64,000 nucleotides of DNA from Escherichia boydii (GCA_041890495.1 CP169086.1:5084001-5148000), one strand, 5' to 3'; counted from the stretch's first letter, positions 26,214 through 36,316 are shown. Translations and numbers: made by a program. The notes: generated by a model not told the origin, from the letters alone.

Positions 26214-28202
26214 CTACAGCACGCTCAACGCCTTCTCAACCACGTTCTCAACGGTAAAGCCAAAGAACGGGAACAGCTTATCCGCCGGAGCAGATTCCCC
26301 GTAACCCGTCATCCCGACAATTGCCCCTTTCAGACCAACATACTTGTACCAGTAATCGGCAATACCTGCTTCCACCGCCACGCGAGCCGCAACGTTAGAA
26401 GGCAACACCGACTCCCGATATTCCTCATCCTGGGCGTCGAAAATATCGGTCGAGGGCAGGGAAACTACGCGTACATTGCGACCTTCTCCTGCTAATTTCT
26501 CTGCCGCTTGCAGGGTAATTTCCATCTCTGAACCGGTGGCAATCAGAATAATATCTGGCTTACCGCCGCTGTCTTTCAGCACATAACCGCCACGAGCAAT
26601 CTCTTTAACCTGATCCGGCGTACGTTCCACCTGGGCCAGATTCTGCCTTGAGAGGATCAGTGCCGTCGGTCCGTTGTGGCGCTCAACCGCCAGCTTCCAG
26701 CCCACCGCCGCTTCCACCTGATCGCACGGTCGCCAGGTGCTGAAATTTGGCGTTAAGCGCAGGCTGGCCAGTTGCTCAACAGCCTGGTGCGTCGGACCAT
26801 CTTCGCCCAGGCCAATTGAGTCGTGGGTATAAACCATAATCTGCCGCGCTTTCATCAGTGCCGCCATCCGCGCGGCGTTACGGGCGTATTCAACAAACAT
26901 CAGGAACGTCGCGGTATACGGCACAAAGCCGCCGTGGTGCGCGATGCCGTTGGCGATAGCGGTCATGCCAAATTCACGCACCCCGTAGTGAATGTAGTTG
27001 CCCGCTGGATCTTCCTTCAGCGAAACAGAACCTTTCCAGATGGTCAGGTTGCTGGGAGCCAGATCCGCCGAACCGCCGAGCAACTCAGGCAGCATCGGCC
27101 CGTAAGCGTTAAGCGTATTTTGCGAAGCCTTACGGGTAGCGATTTTCGCCGGATTTGCCTGTAACTCATTGATATATTTCTGAGTCGTTTTCTCCCAGTC
27201 CTTCGGTAAACCACCGCTCATCCGTCGGGTAAACTCTTCTGCCAGTTGCGGATGAGCCTTTTTATAGGCGGCAAACTTCTCATTCCAGCTCTGCTGCGCT
27301 TTTTCGCCTTTTTCACGGGCATCCCAGGCGTGATAAATCTCTTTAGGGATCTCAAATGGCGGATGGTGCCAGCCCAGTTTTTGCCGTGCCAGCGCCACTT
27401 CTTCTTCCCCCAGTGGTGCGCCGTGCGCCTCTTCCTTACCTGCTTTATTCGGCGAACCAAAGCCAATCACCGTACGGCAGATAATCAGCGACGGCTTATC
27501 TTTCACGCTTTGCGCTTCAAGGATCGCTTCCTTCACCGCCTGCGGATCGTGACCGTCGATTTCATGGATCACATGCCAGTGATAGGCTTCAAAACGTTTT
27601 GCCGTATCGTCGGTAAACCAGCCTTCTGTTTCACCGTCGATGGAAATACCGTTGTGATCGTAAAAACCAATCAGCTTGCCCAGTCCCAGCGTGCCTGCCA
27701 GCGAACAGACTTCGTGGGAAATACCTTCCATCAGGCAGCCGTCGCCCATAAACACATAGGTGAAGTGATCGACGATCTCATGGTCTGGCTGGTTAAACTG
27801 CGCCGCCAGTGTACGCTCTGCTATCGCCAGCCCGACGGCGTTCGCCAAACCTTGTCCAAGCGGGCCGGTGGTGGTTTCAACGCCTGGCGTATAGCCAATC
27901 TCCGGGTGGCCTGGGGTTTTCGAATGCAACTGACGGAAGTTCTTCAGTTCTTCCAGCGGCAGGTCGTAACCGGTCAGATGTAGCAAACTGTAGAGCAGCA
28001 TCGACGCGTGACCGTTGGAAAGAATAAAGCGGTCGCGATCATACCAGGTTGGGTCGGTAGGGTTATGTTTAAGAAAATCGTTCCACAGCACTTCGGCAAT
28101 ATCAGCCATGCCCATCGGCGCGCCGGGATGACCAGAGTTGGCTTTTTGTACCGCATCCATACTGAGTGCGCGAATCGCATTGGCAAGGTCTTTTCGGGAC
28201 AT
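26214..28202 (-). CDS. tktB: TktB, transketolase B
   Basis: 662 residues. Thiamine-diphosphate enzyme that moves two-carbon units in the pentose phosphate pathway. The ThDP motif GDGCLMEG and the Pyr-domain VREFGMTAIANG are present. Start MSRKDLANAIRALSM at 28202; a longer frame from 28265 runs into the talA spacer. Almost all of it reads as K-12 TktB, but the last residues (ENVVEKALSVL) differ and are shorter, so the sequence changes type near 26,250. Follows talA by 19 bp; the pair is RpoS-dependent in E. coli. Confidence 0.94.
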   Translation of the reverse strand: MSRKDLANAIRALSMDAVQKANSGHPGAPMGMADIAEVLWNDFLKHNPTDPTWYDRDRFILSNGHASMLLYSLLHLTGYDLPLEELKNFRQLHSKTPGHPEIGYTPGVETTTGPLGQGLANAVGLAIAERTLAAQFNQPDHEIVDHFTYVFMGDGCLMEGISHEVCSLAGTLGLGKLIGFYDHNGISIDGETEGWFTDDTAKRFEAYHWHVIHEIDGHDPQAVKEAILEAQSVKDKPSLIICRTVIGFGSPNKAGKEEAHGAPLGEEEVALARQKLGWHHPPFEIPKEIYHAWDAREKGEKAQQSWNEKFAAYKKAHPQLAEEFTRRMSGGLPKDWEKTTQKYINELQANPAKIATRKASQNTLNAYGPMLPELLGGSADLAPSNLTIWKGSVSLKEDPAGNYIHYGVREFGMTAIANGIAHHGGFVPYTATFLMFVEYARNAARMAALMKARQIMVYTHDSIGLGEDGPTHQAVEQLASLRLTPNFSTWRPCDQVEAAVGWKLAVERHNGPTALILSRQNLAQVERTPDQVKEIARGGYVLKDSGGKPDIILIATGSEMEITLQAAEKLAGEGRNVRVVSLPSTDIFDAQDEEYRESVLPSNVAARVAVEAGIADYWYKYVGLKGAIVGMTGYGESAPADKLFPFFGFTVENVVEKALSVL

Positions 28203-28221
28203 ATAACACTCCGTGGCTGGT

Positions 28222-29172
28222 TTATAGTTTGGCGGCAAGAAGATCTTCCAGTTTGCGTTGATCAACGGCGAACAGACGAATGCCTTCAGACAGTTTTTCT
28301 ACCGCCATCGCATCCTGATTGTGCTCCCAACGGAACTCCGCTTCGCTCATGGGAGCTGGGTGTGGGAACGTCTGAGAAGGTGGGATTAATTTACGTACCA
28401 CTGGCGAAACTTTTTCCTGCAGCTCCTTCAGTAAATTCGGTGCGATAGTCAGTCGATCGCAGCCGGTTAAGGCGAGGATTTGTTCGGTGCGACGGAAGCT
28501 CGCGCCCATCACAATGGTTTCATAGTGGTGTTGCTTATAGTAGTCGTAGATATTGCGCACCGATTTAACGCCCGGATCTTCTTCCACCACATACGGGTCC
28601 ATCGGCTTGCGTGCCTGATACCAGTCATAAATACGCCCGACAAACGGCGAAATCAGAAAAACGCCTGCTTCCGCACAGGCCCGTGCCTGTGCAAAAGAAA
28701 ACAGCAGCGTCAGGTTGCAGTTAATACCTTCTTTTTCCAGCTCTTCTGCCGCGCGAATTCCTTCCCAGGTCGAAGCCAGCTTGATCAGAATGCGTGATTT
28801 CTCAACGCCTTGTTGCTGATACAAGTCCACCAGATGGCGCGCCTTCTCAATACTCTTTTCTTTATCAAAAGAGAGGCGTGCATCAACTTCTGTTGACACG
28901 CGACCGGGTACGATTTTGAGGATTTCAGCACCGAAATTGACCGCCAGTTTGTCACACGCTGCGACCACCTGTTGTTCCTGGGTCTTGCCATTTTTTTTAC
29001 CCCAGGCGATAGCATCGTCTATTAAATGCTCATATTGTGATAATCCGGCAGCTTTGAGTAACAGCGAAGGATTGGTGGTGGCATCCTGGGGATGATAATG
29101 GCGAATGGACTCAATATCGCCGCTGTCTGCCACGACAGTGGTGAACTGTTTGATGCCGTCTAACTCGTTCAT
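28222..29172 (-). CDS. talA: TalA, transaldolase A
   Basis: 316 residues. Schiff-base lysine K131 in RILIKLASTWEG; transfers dihydroxyacetone units between sedoheptulose-7-phosphate and glyceraldehyde-3-phosphate. The motif GCDRLTIAPNLL is the second family signature. First gene of talA-tktB. E. coli type. Confidence 0.96.
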   Translation of the reverse strand: MNELDGIKQFTTVVADSGDIESIRHYHPQDATTNPSLLLKAAGLSQYEHLIDDAIAWGKKNGKTQEQQVVAACDKLAVNFGAEILKIVPGRVSTEVDARLSFDKEKSIEKARHLVDLYQQQGVEKSRILIKLASTWEGIRAAEELEKEGINCNLTLLFSFAQARACAEAGVFLISPFVGRIYDWYQARKPMDPYVVEEDPGVKSVRNIYDYYKQHHYETIVMGASFRRTEQILALTGCDRLTIAPNLLKELQEKVSPVVRKLIPPSQTFPHPAPMSEAEFRWEHNQDAMAVEKLSEGIRLFAVDQRKLEDLLAAKL

Positions 29173-29460
29173 AGGAAATACTCCTTGAAAAGTAAAGTGT
29201 TAGATGAGTGCGTTAATTCACACTTCTGAGAAATTTCGCTAAACGCATCAAAAAAGCATAGCAGACAGGCATGGTATTGCTGGATTAAGCAGGTAACATC
29301 AGTGTTATAGGATTATTACCAAAACATTATATTAATGGTGAGAGTTTGGACTTGCTCAAAGTCTGTAGACTCCGGCAGGGTAATAATGTGCGCCACGTTG
29401 TGGGCAGGGGCTGTTGCCCACACACTTTATTTGTGAACGTTACGTGAAAGGAACAACCAA

Positions 29461-31740
29461 ATGGATGACCAGTTAAAACAAAGTGCACTTGATTTCCATG
29501 AATTTCCAGTTCCAGGGAAAATCCAGGTTTCTCCAACCAAGCCTCTGGCAACACAGCGCGATCTGGCGCTGGCCTACTCACCAGGCGTTGCCGCACCTTG
29601 TCTTGAAATCGAAAAAGACCCGTTAAAAGCCTACAAATATACCGCCCGCGGTAACCTGGTGGCGGTGATCTCTAACGGTACGGCGGTGCTGGGGTTAGGC
29701 AACATTGGCGCGCTGGCAGGCAAACCGGTGATGGAAGGCAAGGGCGTTCTGTTTAAGAAATTCGCCGGGATTGATGTATTTGACATTGAAGTTGACGAAC
29801 TCGACCCGGACAAATTTATTGAAGTTGTCGCCGCGCTCGAACCAACCTTCGGCGGCATCAACCTCGAAGACATTAAAGCGCCAGAATGTTTCTATATTGA
29901 ACAGAAACTGCGCGAGCGGATGAATATTCCGGTATTCCACGACGATCAGCACGGCACGGCAATTATCAGCACTGCCGCCATCCTCAACGGCTTGCGCGTG
30001 GTGGAGAAAAACATCTCCGACGTGCGGATGGTGGTTTCCGGCGCGGGTGCCGCAGCAATCGCCTGTATGAACCTGCTGGTAGCGCTGGGTCTGCAAAAAC
30101 ATAACATCGTGGTTTGCGATTCAAAAGGCGTTATCTATCAGGGCCGTGAGCCAAACATGGCGGAAACCAAAGCCGCATATGCGGTGGTGGATGACGGCAA
30201 ACGTACCCTCGATGATGTGATTGAAGGCGCGGATATTTTCCTGGGCTGTTCCGGCCCGAAAGTGCTGACCCAGGAAATGGTGAAGAAAATGGCTCGTGCG
30301 CCAATGATCCTGGCGCTGGCGAACCCGGAACCGGAAATTCTGCCGCCGCTGGCGAAAGAAGTGCGTCCGGATGCCATCATTTGCACCGGTCGTTCTGACT
30401 ATCCGAACCAGGTGAACAACGTCCTGTGCTTCCCGTTCATCTTCCGTGGCGCGCTGGACGTTGGCGCAACCGCCATCAACGAAGAGATGAAACTGGCGGC
30501 GGTACGTGCGATTGCAGAACTCGCCCATGCGGAACAGAGCGAAGTGGTGGCTTCAGCGTATGGCGATCAGGATCTGAGCTTTGGTCCGGAATACATCATT
30601 CCAAAACCGTTTGATCCGCGCTTGATCGTTAAGATCGCTCCTGCGGTCGCTAAAGCCGCGATGGAGTCGGGCGTGGCGACTCGTCCGATTGCTGATTTCG
30701 ACGTCTACATCGACAAGCTGACTGAGTTCGTTTACAAAACCAACCTGTTTATGAAGCCGATTTTCTCCCAGGCTCGCAAAGCGCCGAAGCGCGTTGTTCT
30801 GCCGGAAGGGGAAGAGGCGCGCGTTCTGCATGCCACTCAGGAACTGGTAACGCTGGGACTGGCGAAACCGATCCTTATCGGTCGTCCGAACGTGATCGAA
30901 ATGCGCATTCAGAAACTGGGCTTGCAGATCAAAGCGGGCGTTGATTTTGAGATCGTCAATAACGAATCCGATCCGCGCTTTAAAGAGTACTGGACCGAAT
31001 ACTTCCAGATCATGAAGCGTCGCGGCGTCACTCAGGAACAGGCGCAGCGGGCGCTGATCAGTAACCCGACAGTGATCGGCGCGATCATGGTTCAGCGTGG
31101 GGAAGCCGATGCAATGATTTGCGGTACGGTGGGTGATTATCATGAACATTTTAGCGTGGTGAAAAATGTCTTTGGTTATCGCGATGGCGTTCACACCGCA
31201 GGTGCCATGAACGCGCTGCTGCTGCCGAGTGGTAACACCTTTATTGCCGATACATATGTTAATGATGAACCGGATGCAGAAGAGCTGGCGGAGATCACCT
31301 TGATGGCGGCAGAAACTGTCCGTCGTTTTGGTATTGAGCCGCGCGTTGCTTTGTTGTCGCACTCCAACTTTGGTTCTTCTGACTGCCCGTCGTCGAGCAA
31401 AATGCGTCAGGCGCTGGAACTGGTCAGGGAACGTGCACCAGAACTGATGATTGATGGTGAAATGCACGGCGATGCAGCGCTGGTGGAAGCGATTCGCAAC
31501 GACCGTATGCCGGACAGCTCTTTGAAAGGTTCCGCCAATATTCTGGTGATGCCGAACATGGAAGCTGCCCGCATTAGTTACAACTTACTGCGTGTTTCCA
31601 GCTCGGAAGGTGTGACTGTCGGCCCGGTGCTGATGGGTGTGGCGAAACCGGTTCACGTGTTAACGCCGATCGCATCGGTGCGTCGTATCGTCAACATGGT
31701 GGCGCTGGCCGTGGTAGAAGCGCAAACCCAACCGCTGTAA
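29461..31740 (+). CDS. maeB: MaeB, NADP-dependent malic enzyme
   Basis: 759 residues. The malic-enzyme domain (about 1-430) holds KDPLKAYKYTARGNLVAVISNGTAVLGLG (in two parts) and the cofactor site VVSGAGAAAIACMNLL. The C-terminal half resembles phosphotransacetylase, which makes the enzyme acetyl-CoA responsive. It decarboxylates malate to pyruvate and makes NADPH. Divergent from talA across 288 bp. E. coli type. In K-12 the eut operon lies between maeB and hemF; here hemF follows after 79 bp. Confidence 0.96.
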   Translation: MDDQLKQSALDFHEFPVPGKIQVSPTKPLATQRDLALAYSPGVAAPCLEIEKDPLKAYKYTARGNLVAVISNGTAVLGLGNIGALAGKPVMEGKGVLFKKFAGIDVFDIEVDELDPDKFIEVVAALEPTFGGINLEDIKAPECFYIEQKLRERMNIPVFHDDQHGTAIISTAAILNGLRVVEKNISDVRMVVSGAGAAAIACMNLLVALGLQKHNIVVCDSKGVIYQGREPNMAETKAAYAVVDDGKRTLDDVIEGADIFLGCSGPKVLTQEMVKKMARAPMILALANPEPEILPPLAKEVRPDAIICTGRSDYPNQVNNVLCFPFIFRGALDVGATAINEEMKLAAVRAIAELAHAEQSEVVASAYGDQDLSFGPEYIIPKPFDPRLIVKIAPAVAKAAMESGVATRPIADFDVYIDKLTEFVYKTNLFMKPIFSQARKAPKRVVLPEGEEARVLHATQELVTLGLAKPILIGRPNVIEMRIQKLGLQIKAGVDFEIVNNESDPRFKEYWTEYFQIMKRRGVTQEQAQRALISNPTVIGAIMVQRGEADAMICGTVGDYHEHFSVVKNVFGYRDGVHTAGAMNALLLPSGNTFIADTYVNDEPDAEELAEITLMAAETVRRFGIEPRVALLSHSNFGSSDCPSSSKMRQALELVRERAPELMIDGEMHGDAALVEAIRNDRMPDSSLKGSANILVMPNMEAARISYNLLRVSSSEGVTVGPVLMGVAKPVHVLTPIASVRRIVNMVALAVVEAQTQPL

Positions 31741-31750
31741 GCGCGTGGTG

Positions 31751-31818
31751 TCGGGTGGCGCGTTCGCTTACCCGACCTACGGGTTAAGTAGGCCGGATAA
31801 GCGCAGCGCCATCCGGCA
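31751..31818. repeat. Two REP-like units between maeB and hemF
   Basis: TCGGGTGGCGCGTTCGCTTACCCGAC and GTAGGCCGGATAAGCGCAGC then GCCATCCGGCA are separated by about 7 bp, with opposite form to each other. They mark the place where K-12 carries eut. Confidence 0.7.
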
Positions 31819-31819
31819 G

Positions 31820-32721
31820 TTAAACCCAGTCGCGTACTTTCAGGAATTCACTCAAGGCAGCCTCCGGGCTGCCTTCTTTTGGTTCGTAGCAGTACTCCCA
31901 GCGCACCAGCGGCGGCATCGACATGAGAATCGACTCCGTGCGCCCGCCGGTCTGCAGGCCGAACAGCGTCCCGCGATCCCACACCAGGTTGAACTCCACG
32001 TAGCGCCCGCGGCGGTATAGCTGGAACTCGCGCTCGCGCACGCCGTAGTCGGTATTTTTTCGGCGCTCGACAATCGGCAGGTACGCGTCGGTATAGCCTT
32101 CGCCCACCGCGCGCATAAAGCTGAACGCGGTATCAAAATCAGGCGTGTTGAGATCGTCAAAGAACAGCCCGCCGATGCCGCGCTGCTCGTCGCGGTGCTT
32201 CAGGTAGAAGTATTCGTCGCACCACTTTTGTAACGGGGGATAAACGTCTTCGCCAAATGGCAGGCACAGGTCACGGGCGGTGCGATGCCAGTGAATAGCA
32301 TCTTCTTCAAAACCATAGAATGGGGGTTAAGTCGAAGCCACCGCCAAACCACCAGACGGGATCGGCACCCGGTTTTTCGGCAATAAAAAACCGCACATTC
32401 GCGTGGCTGGTGGGAACATACGGGTTATGCGGATGCACTACCAGTGAAACGCCCATCGCCTCGAAACTGCGCCCGGCAAGTTCCGGGCGATGAGCGGTGG
32501 CGGAAGCAGGCATCGCCTCACCGTGGACATGCGAAAAGTTGACGCCTGCCTGTTCGAAAAACACCACCATTACGCAACACCCGACTACGCCGCCGCCGCC
32601 AGCTTCGCGCTGCCAACTATCTTTCGACAAATTCTGCGCCATCGACGGCGTCAGCTGCTGACAAATCGTATCCTGAAGGTTGAGCAGAAACTGGTTTAAC
32701 CTGGTGTGCGTCGGGTTTCAT
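31820..32721 (-). pseudogene. hemF: hemF, oxygen-dependent coproporphyrinogen III oxidase, multiply frameshifted as read
   Basis: HemF turns coproporphyrinogen III into protoporphyrinogen IX aerobically (299 residues). ATG at 32721-32719. Pieces in three frames line up end to end: the N-terminal LLNLQDTICQQL, the middle FEQAGVNFSHVHGEAMPASA to VWWFGGGFDLTP, and a C-terminal half through RGRYVEFNLVWDRGTLFG to KVRDWV. About six single-base length changes lie between 32,319 and 32,700: an extra C near 32694, a missing C near 32658, an extra A near 32629, a loss near 32607, an extra T near 32559 and an extra C near 32324. All are in short runs. The 5' part is E. coli type and the 3' part backbone type. 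Confidence 0.85.
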
Positions 32722-33595
32722 AACTTATCGCTTTTTTCGAATGTGCTTTCTGGTTGTCGAACCAGTGGAAATAACTGATCACGCCTTCAGCAATCGCTGT
32801 GGCGATTTTCTGACGAAACGCCGCCGTGCCTAACAGCCGTTCTTCTTCCGGGTTGGTGATAAACGAGGTTTCCACCAGCACCGAAGGAACCGACGGTGAT
32901 TTCAACACCACAAATGCCGCTTGTTCGGTGTTGCGGCTGTGCAGTTTATGCACCGGCTTAATCTTCTTCAGAATATGCGAGCCGAGCGTCAGACTATTTT
33001 TAATGGTATCTGTTTGCACCAGATCAAACAGCACTTGTTGCAATAGGTGATCCTTGTCAGTCGCCTTTTTACCGGCAACTTCATCGGCGCGGTTTTCGCG
33101 TTCAGACAGGTATTTCGCCATTGCGCTACTTGCCCCACGGTTAGAGAGGGCAAATACCGAAGCACCGGCAGCTTTCGGGTTGGTAAAGCCATCGGCATGA
33201 ATTGACATAAACAGATCTGCGCCATGTTTATGGGCGATTTCAACGCGATCGTAAAGTGGGATAAACGTATCGCCAGAACGCGTTAAACGCGCATCAATCC
33301 CATGATTACGCAAAATGGAACGGACGTTTTTAGCAATCGCCAGCACCACATGTTTTTCTTTCGAACCGTTGCGTCCGATCGCTCCGGTATCAATTCCGCC
33401 GTGACCTGGATCGAGAACAACGACACGTTTGCCGCCAGATTTTTTGGCTTTCGGCTTGCTGTGTCCGTTGCTGGTTTTTAAAAGTTCGTCTTTGGCGATG
33501 GCTTGCGACATTCCTGACAACGTCAGGGCAGCCAAACCGGCTTTCAGCACCTGGCGGCGCGAAGTGAGTGTTTTTAGTGGTTTAAAAGTGCTCAT
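32696..33595 (-). CDS. amiA: AmiA, N-acetylmuramoyl-L-alanine amidase, last codon shifted
   Basis: Zinc amidase that cuts the peptide from murein during cell separation, activated by EnvC. Tat signal TSRRQVLKAG, zinc ligands H65 (DPGHGG) and later Glu and His, with NPEEERLLG near the end. The normal end is SKKR then TAA at 32727-32725 (289 residues). An extra G (C on the plus strand at 32731) shifts the frame, so it reads on for ten residues to 32696, through the hemF start. Activity should not be harmed. E. coli type. The insertion belongs to the same cluster as those in hemF. Confidence 0.93.
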   Translation of the reverse strand: MSTFKPLKTLTSRRQVLKAGLAALTLSGMSQAIAKDELLKTSNGHSKPKAKKSGGKRVVVLDPGHGGIDTGAIGRNGSKEKHVVLAIAKNVRSILRNHGIDARLTRSGDTFIPLYDRVEIAHKHGADLFMSIHADGFTNPKAAGASVFALSNRGASSAMAKYLSERENRADEVAGKKATDKDHLLQQVLFDLVQTDTIKNSLTLGSHILKKIKPVHKLHSRNTEQAAFVVLKSPSVPSVLVETSFITNPEEERLLGTAAFRQKIATAIAEGVISYFHWFDNQKAHSKKAISYETRRTPG

Positions 33596-33808
33596 ACGGC
33601 CTGAGTTGTAATAATAAAGTTCCAGATGTTATATCGTATCGCGTAATCCGTTACGACGGTTTGCTGTTGAGAATTGTTTTACTTTTCATTTCAATAGTTG
33701 ACAACTCCCCATTATGCCACTTTTTCAACCGATTTTCGTCAGATATTGGCTAATTCGACCGTTCACGCCATAATCAGCCTTTTAACCCGCAAAAAGGTAA
33801 CGAATACC

Positions 33809-34234
33809 ATGGAGATACGCGTATTTCGCCAGGAAGATTTCGAAGAGGTCATCACCCTTTGGGAGCGTTGCGACTTGCTGCGTCCGTGGAACGATCCGGA
33901 AATGGACATCGAGCGTAAGATGAACCATGACGTCAGTTTGTTTTTGGTCGCTGAGGTAAACGGTGACGTGGTCGGAACGGTGATGGGCGGTTATGACGGG
34001 CATCGCGGGTCTGCTTATTATCTTGGCGTGCATCCAGAGTTTCGTGGGCGTGGGATTGCCAATGCGTTGCTTAATCGGCTGGAGAAAAAGCTGATTGCTC
34101 GTGGCTGCCCGAAAATTCAGATCAATGTGCCGGAAGATAACGACATGGTGCTCGGAATGTATGAACGCCTGGGATATGAACACGCCGACGTGCTGAGTCT
34201 GGGTAAGCGTTTGATTGAAGATGAAGAGTACTGA
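33809..34234 (+). CDS. ypeA: YpeA, GNAT-family acetyltransferase
   Basis: 141 residues. GNAT core with the acetyl-CoA loop GVHPEFRGRGIANALL and LVAEVNGDVVGTVMGGYDG before it. I chose the ATG at 33809 (MEIRVFRQEDFEEV); the frame is open to 33698 but the extra part is spacer. Substrate unknown. Overlaps yfeZ by 14 nt (or 20 with the TTG). E. coli type. Confidence 0.92.
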   Translation: MEIRVFRQEDFEEVITLWERCDLLRPWNDPEMDIERKMNHDVSLFLVAEVNGDVVGTVMGGYDGHRGSAYYLGVHPEFRGRGIANALLNRLEKKLIARGCPKIQINVPEDNDMVLGMYERLGYEHADVLSLGKRLIEDEEY

Positions 34235-34670
34235 GTTTCATCCTGTCCATTATGATGCGCACGGTCGCCTGCGTTTACCCTTGCTCTTCTGGCTTGTGCT
34301 ATTGCTTCAGGCGCGAACCTGGGTGCTGTTTGTCATTGCCGGTGCGTCGCGCGAGCAGGGTACTGCGCTGCTAAATCTGTTTTATCCCGATCACGATAAT
34401 TTCTGGCTGGGGCTGATTCCTGGCATTCCGGCGGTGCTGGCGTTTTTGTTGAGCGGTCGGCGGGCTACGTTTCCTCGCACCTGGCGTGTACTCTATTTTC
34501 TGTTGCTGTTGGCGCAGGTGGTTTTACTTTGCTGGCAACCGTGGCTGTGGCTGAACGGTGAATCCGTTAGCGGTATCGGTCTGGCGCTGGTAGTGGCGGA
34601 TATTGTGGCGTTAATCTGGCTGCTGACCAATCGACGTTTACGCGCTTGTTTTAATGAAGTAAAAGAATAA
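34221..34670 (+). CDS. yfeZ: YfeZ, small inner-membrane protein (DUF2919)
   Basis: 149 residues from ATG 34221, or 151 from the TTG at 34215. Four hydrophobic segments (LLFWLVLLLQARTWVLFVIA, FWLGLIPGIPAVLAFLL, VLYFLLLLAQVVLLC, GLALVVADIVALIWLL). DUF2919 family, function unknown. It overlaps the end of ypeA, so it is translationally coupled. E. coli type. Confidence 0.88.
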   Translation: MKSTEFHPVHYDAHGRLRLPLLFWLVLLLQARTWVLFVIAGASREQGTALLNLFYPDHDNFWLGLIPGIPAVLAFLLSGRRATFPRTWRVLYFLLLLAQVVLLCWQPWLWLNGESVSGIGLALVVADIVALIWLLTNRRLRACFNEVKE

Positions 34671-34671
34671 C

Positions 34672-34699
34672 GGCACTTTTTGGTGAATTTGCACTCCAA
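34672..34699 (+). promoter_or_regulatory. Candidate sigma-E promoter of yfeY
   Basis: GGCACTT, 16 nt, then TCCAA resembles GGAACTT-N15/16-TCAAA, about 31 bp before the yfeY start. yfeY is a known member of the sigma-E regulon in E. coli. Confidence 0.6.
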
Positions 34700-34730
34700 G
34701 CAACGTTATTGAATAACCAAAGGAAGTGAC

Positions 34731-35306
34731 ATGAAATCGCTGCGTTTAATGTTATGCGCTATGCCATTGATGCTGACCGGCTGTTCCACGATGTCGTCAG
34801 TTAACTGGTCTGCCGCTAACCCGTGGAACTGGTTTGGGTCGTCCACCAAAGTGAGCGAGCAGGGCGTGGGTGAATTAACGGCGTCCACACCACTGCAAGA
34901 ACAAGCCATTGCCGATGCGCTTGATGGCGATTATCGCCTGCGCAGCGGAATGAAAACCGCGAACGGCAACGTGGTGCGCTTTTTTGAAGTGATGAAGGGC
35001 GACAACGTGGCGATGGTGATTAACGGTGATCAAGGCACGATCAGTCGCATTGACGTGCTGGATAGCGATATTCCTGCTGACACCGGTGTTAAAATCGGTA
35101 CACCGTTTAGCGACCTTTACAGCAAAGCATTTGGCAATTGCCAAAAAGCTGATGGTGATGATAATCGTGCCGTCGAATGTAAAGCCGAAGGCAGTCAACA
35201 TATTAGCTACCAGTTCAGCGGGGAATGGCGTGGTCCTGAAGGGTTAATGCCTTCGGACGATACCCTGAAAAACTGGAAAGTCAGTAAAATTATCTGGCGG
35301 CGTTAA
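34731..35306 (+). CDS. yfeY: YfeY, RpoE-regulated lipoprotein (DUF1131)
   Basis: 191 residues. Lipoprotein signal with lipobox LTGC, Cys18, followed by STM, which favours outer-membrane sorting. DUF1131 body with GVKIGTPFSDLYSKAFG and an acidic CQKADGDDNRAVEC segment whose two cysteines may pair. Function unknown. E. coli type. Confidence 0.92.
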   Translation: MKSLRLMLCAMPLMLTGCSTMSSVNWSAANPWNWFGSSTKVSEQGVGELTASTPLQEQAIADALDGDYRLRSGMKTANGNVVRFFEVMKGDNVAMVINGDQGTISRIDVLDSDIPADTGVKIGTPFSDLYSKAFGNCQKADGDDNRAVECKAEGSQHISYQFSGEWRGPEGLMPSDDTLKNWKVSKIIWRR

Positions 35307-35401
35307 TTTGCGTCTGAACAAACCGCCGCCGCGAAAAAACACGTAAAATAGCGCTCAACAATGCCACGGATTGCGTGGCATTATTATTTTCAGGAGGAAC
35401 A

Positions 35402-36301
35402 ATGTCTCAGGTTCAGAGTGGCATTTTGCCAGAACATTGCCGCGCGGCGATTTGGATCGAAGCCAACGTGAAAGGGGAAGTTGACGCCCTGCGTGCGGCC
35501 AGTAAAACATTTGCCGACAAACTGGCAACTTTTGAAGCGAAATTCCCGGACGCGCATCTTGGTGCGGTGGTTGCCTTTGGTAACAACACCTGGCGCGCTC
35601 TGAGCGGCGGCGTTGGGGCAGAAGAGCTGAAAGATTTTCCGGGCTACGGTAAAGGCCTTGCGCCGACGACCCAGTTCGATGTGTTGATCCACATTCTTTC
35701 TCTGCGTCACGACGTAAACTTCTCTGTCGCCCAGGCGGCGATGGAAGCCTTTGGTGACTGCATTGAAGTGAAAGAAGAGATCCACGGCTTCCGTTGGGTT
35801 GAAGAGCGTGACCTGAGCGGCTTTGTTGACGGTACGGAAAACCCGGCGGGTGAAGAGACGCGTCGCGAAGTGGCGGTTATCAAAGATGGCGTGGATGCGG
35901 GCGGCAGCTATGTGTTTGTCCAGCGTTGGGAACACAACCTGAAGCAGCTCAACCGGATGAGCGTTCACGATCAGGAGATGATGATCGGGCGCACCAAAGA
36001 GGCCAACGAAGAGATCGACGGCGACGAACGTCCGGAAACCTCTCACCTCACCCGCGTTGATCTGAAAGAAGATGGCAAAGGGCTGAAGATTGTTCGCCAG
36101 AGCCTGCCGTACGGCACTGCCAGTGGCACTCACGGTCTGTACTTCTGCGCCTACTGCGCGCGTCTGCATAACATTGAGCAGCAACTGCTGAGCATGTTTG
36201 GCGATACCGATGGTAAGCGTGATGCGATGTTGCGTTTCACCAAACCGGTAACCGGCGGCTATTATTTCGCACCGTCCGTTGAGCGCCTGCTGGCGCTGTA
36301 A
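35402..36301 (+). CDS. yfeX: YfeX, porphyrinogen/DyP-type heme peroxidase
   Basis: 299 residues. DyP signature SGFVDGTENP with catalytic Asp143, proximal heme ligand His215 (SHLTRVDL) and a later Arg (IVRQSL). It oxidises porphyrinogens and dyes; the claim that it frees iron from heme is disputed. Start ATG 35402 with AGGAGG. E. coli type until the last residues (PSVERLLAL), which look like the backbone type; the switch is near 36,275. A REP-like unit follows. Confidence 0.95.
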   Translation: MSQVQSGILPEHCRAAIWIEANVKGEVDALRAASKTFADKLATFEAKFPDAHLGAVVAFGNNTWRALSGGVGAEELKDFPGYGKGLAPTTQFDVLIHILSLRHDVNFSVAQAAMEAFGDCIEVKEEIHGFRWVEERDLSGFVDGTENPAGEETRREVAVIKDGVDAGGSYVFVQRWEHNLKQLNRMSVHDQEMMIGRTKEANEEIDGDERPETSHLTRVDLKEDGKGLKIVRQSLPYGTASGTHGLYFCAYCARLHNIEQQLLSMFGDTDGKRDAMLRFTKPVTGGYYFAPSVERLLAL

Positions 36302-36316
36302 AATCGCTCTCCATAC

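Noticed and set aside
29173..29460. Possible riboswitch or small RNA between talA and maeB
   Set aside because: Only promoter-like AT-rich sequence is visible; no conserved fold that I can recognise.
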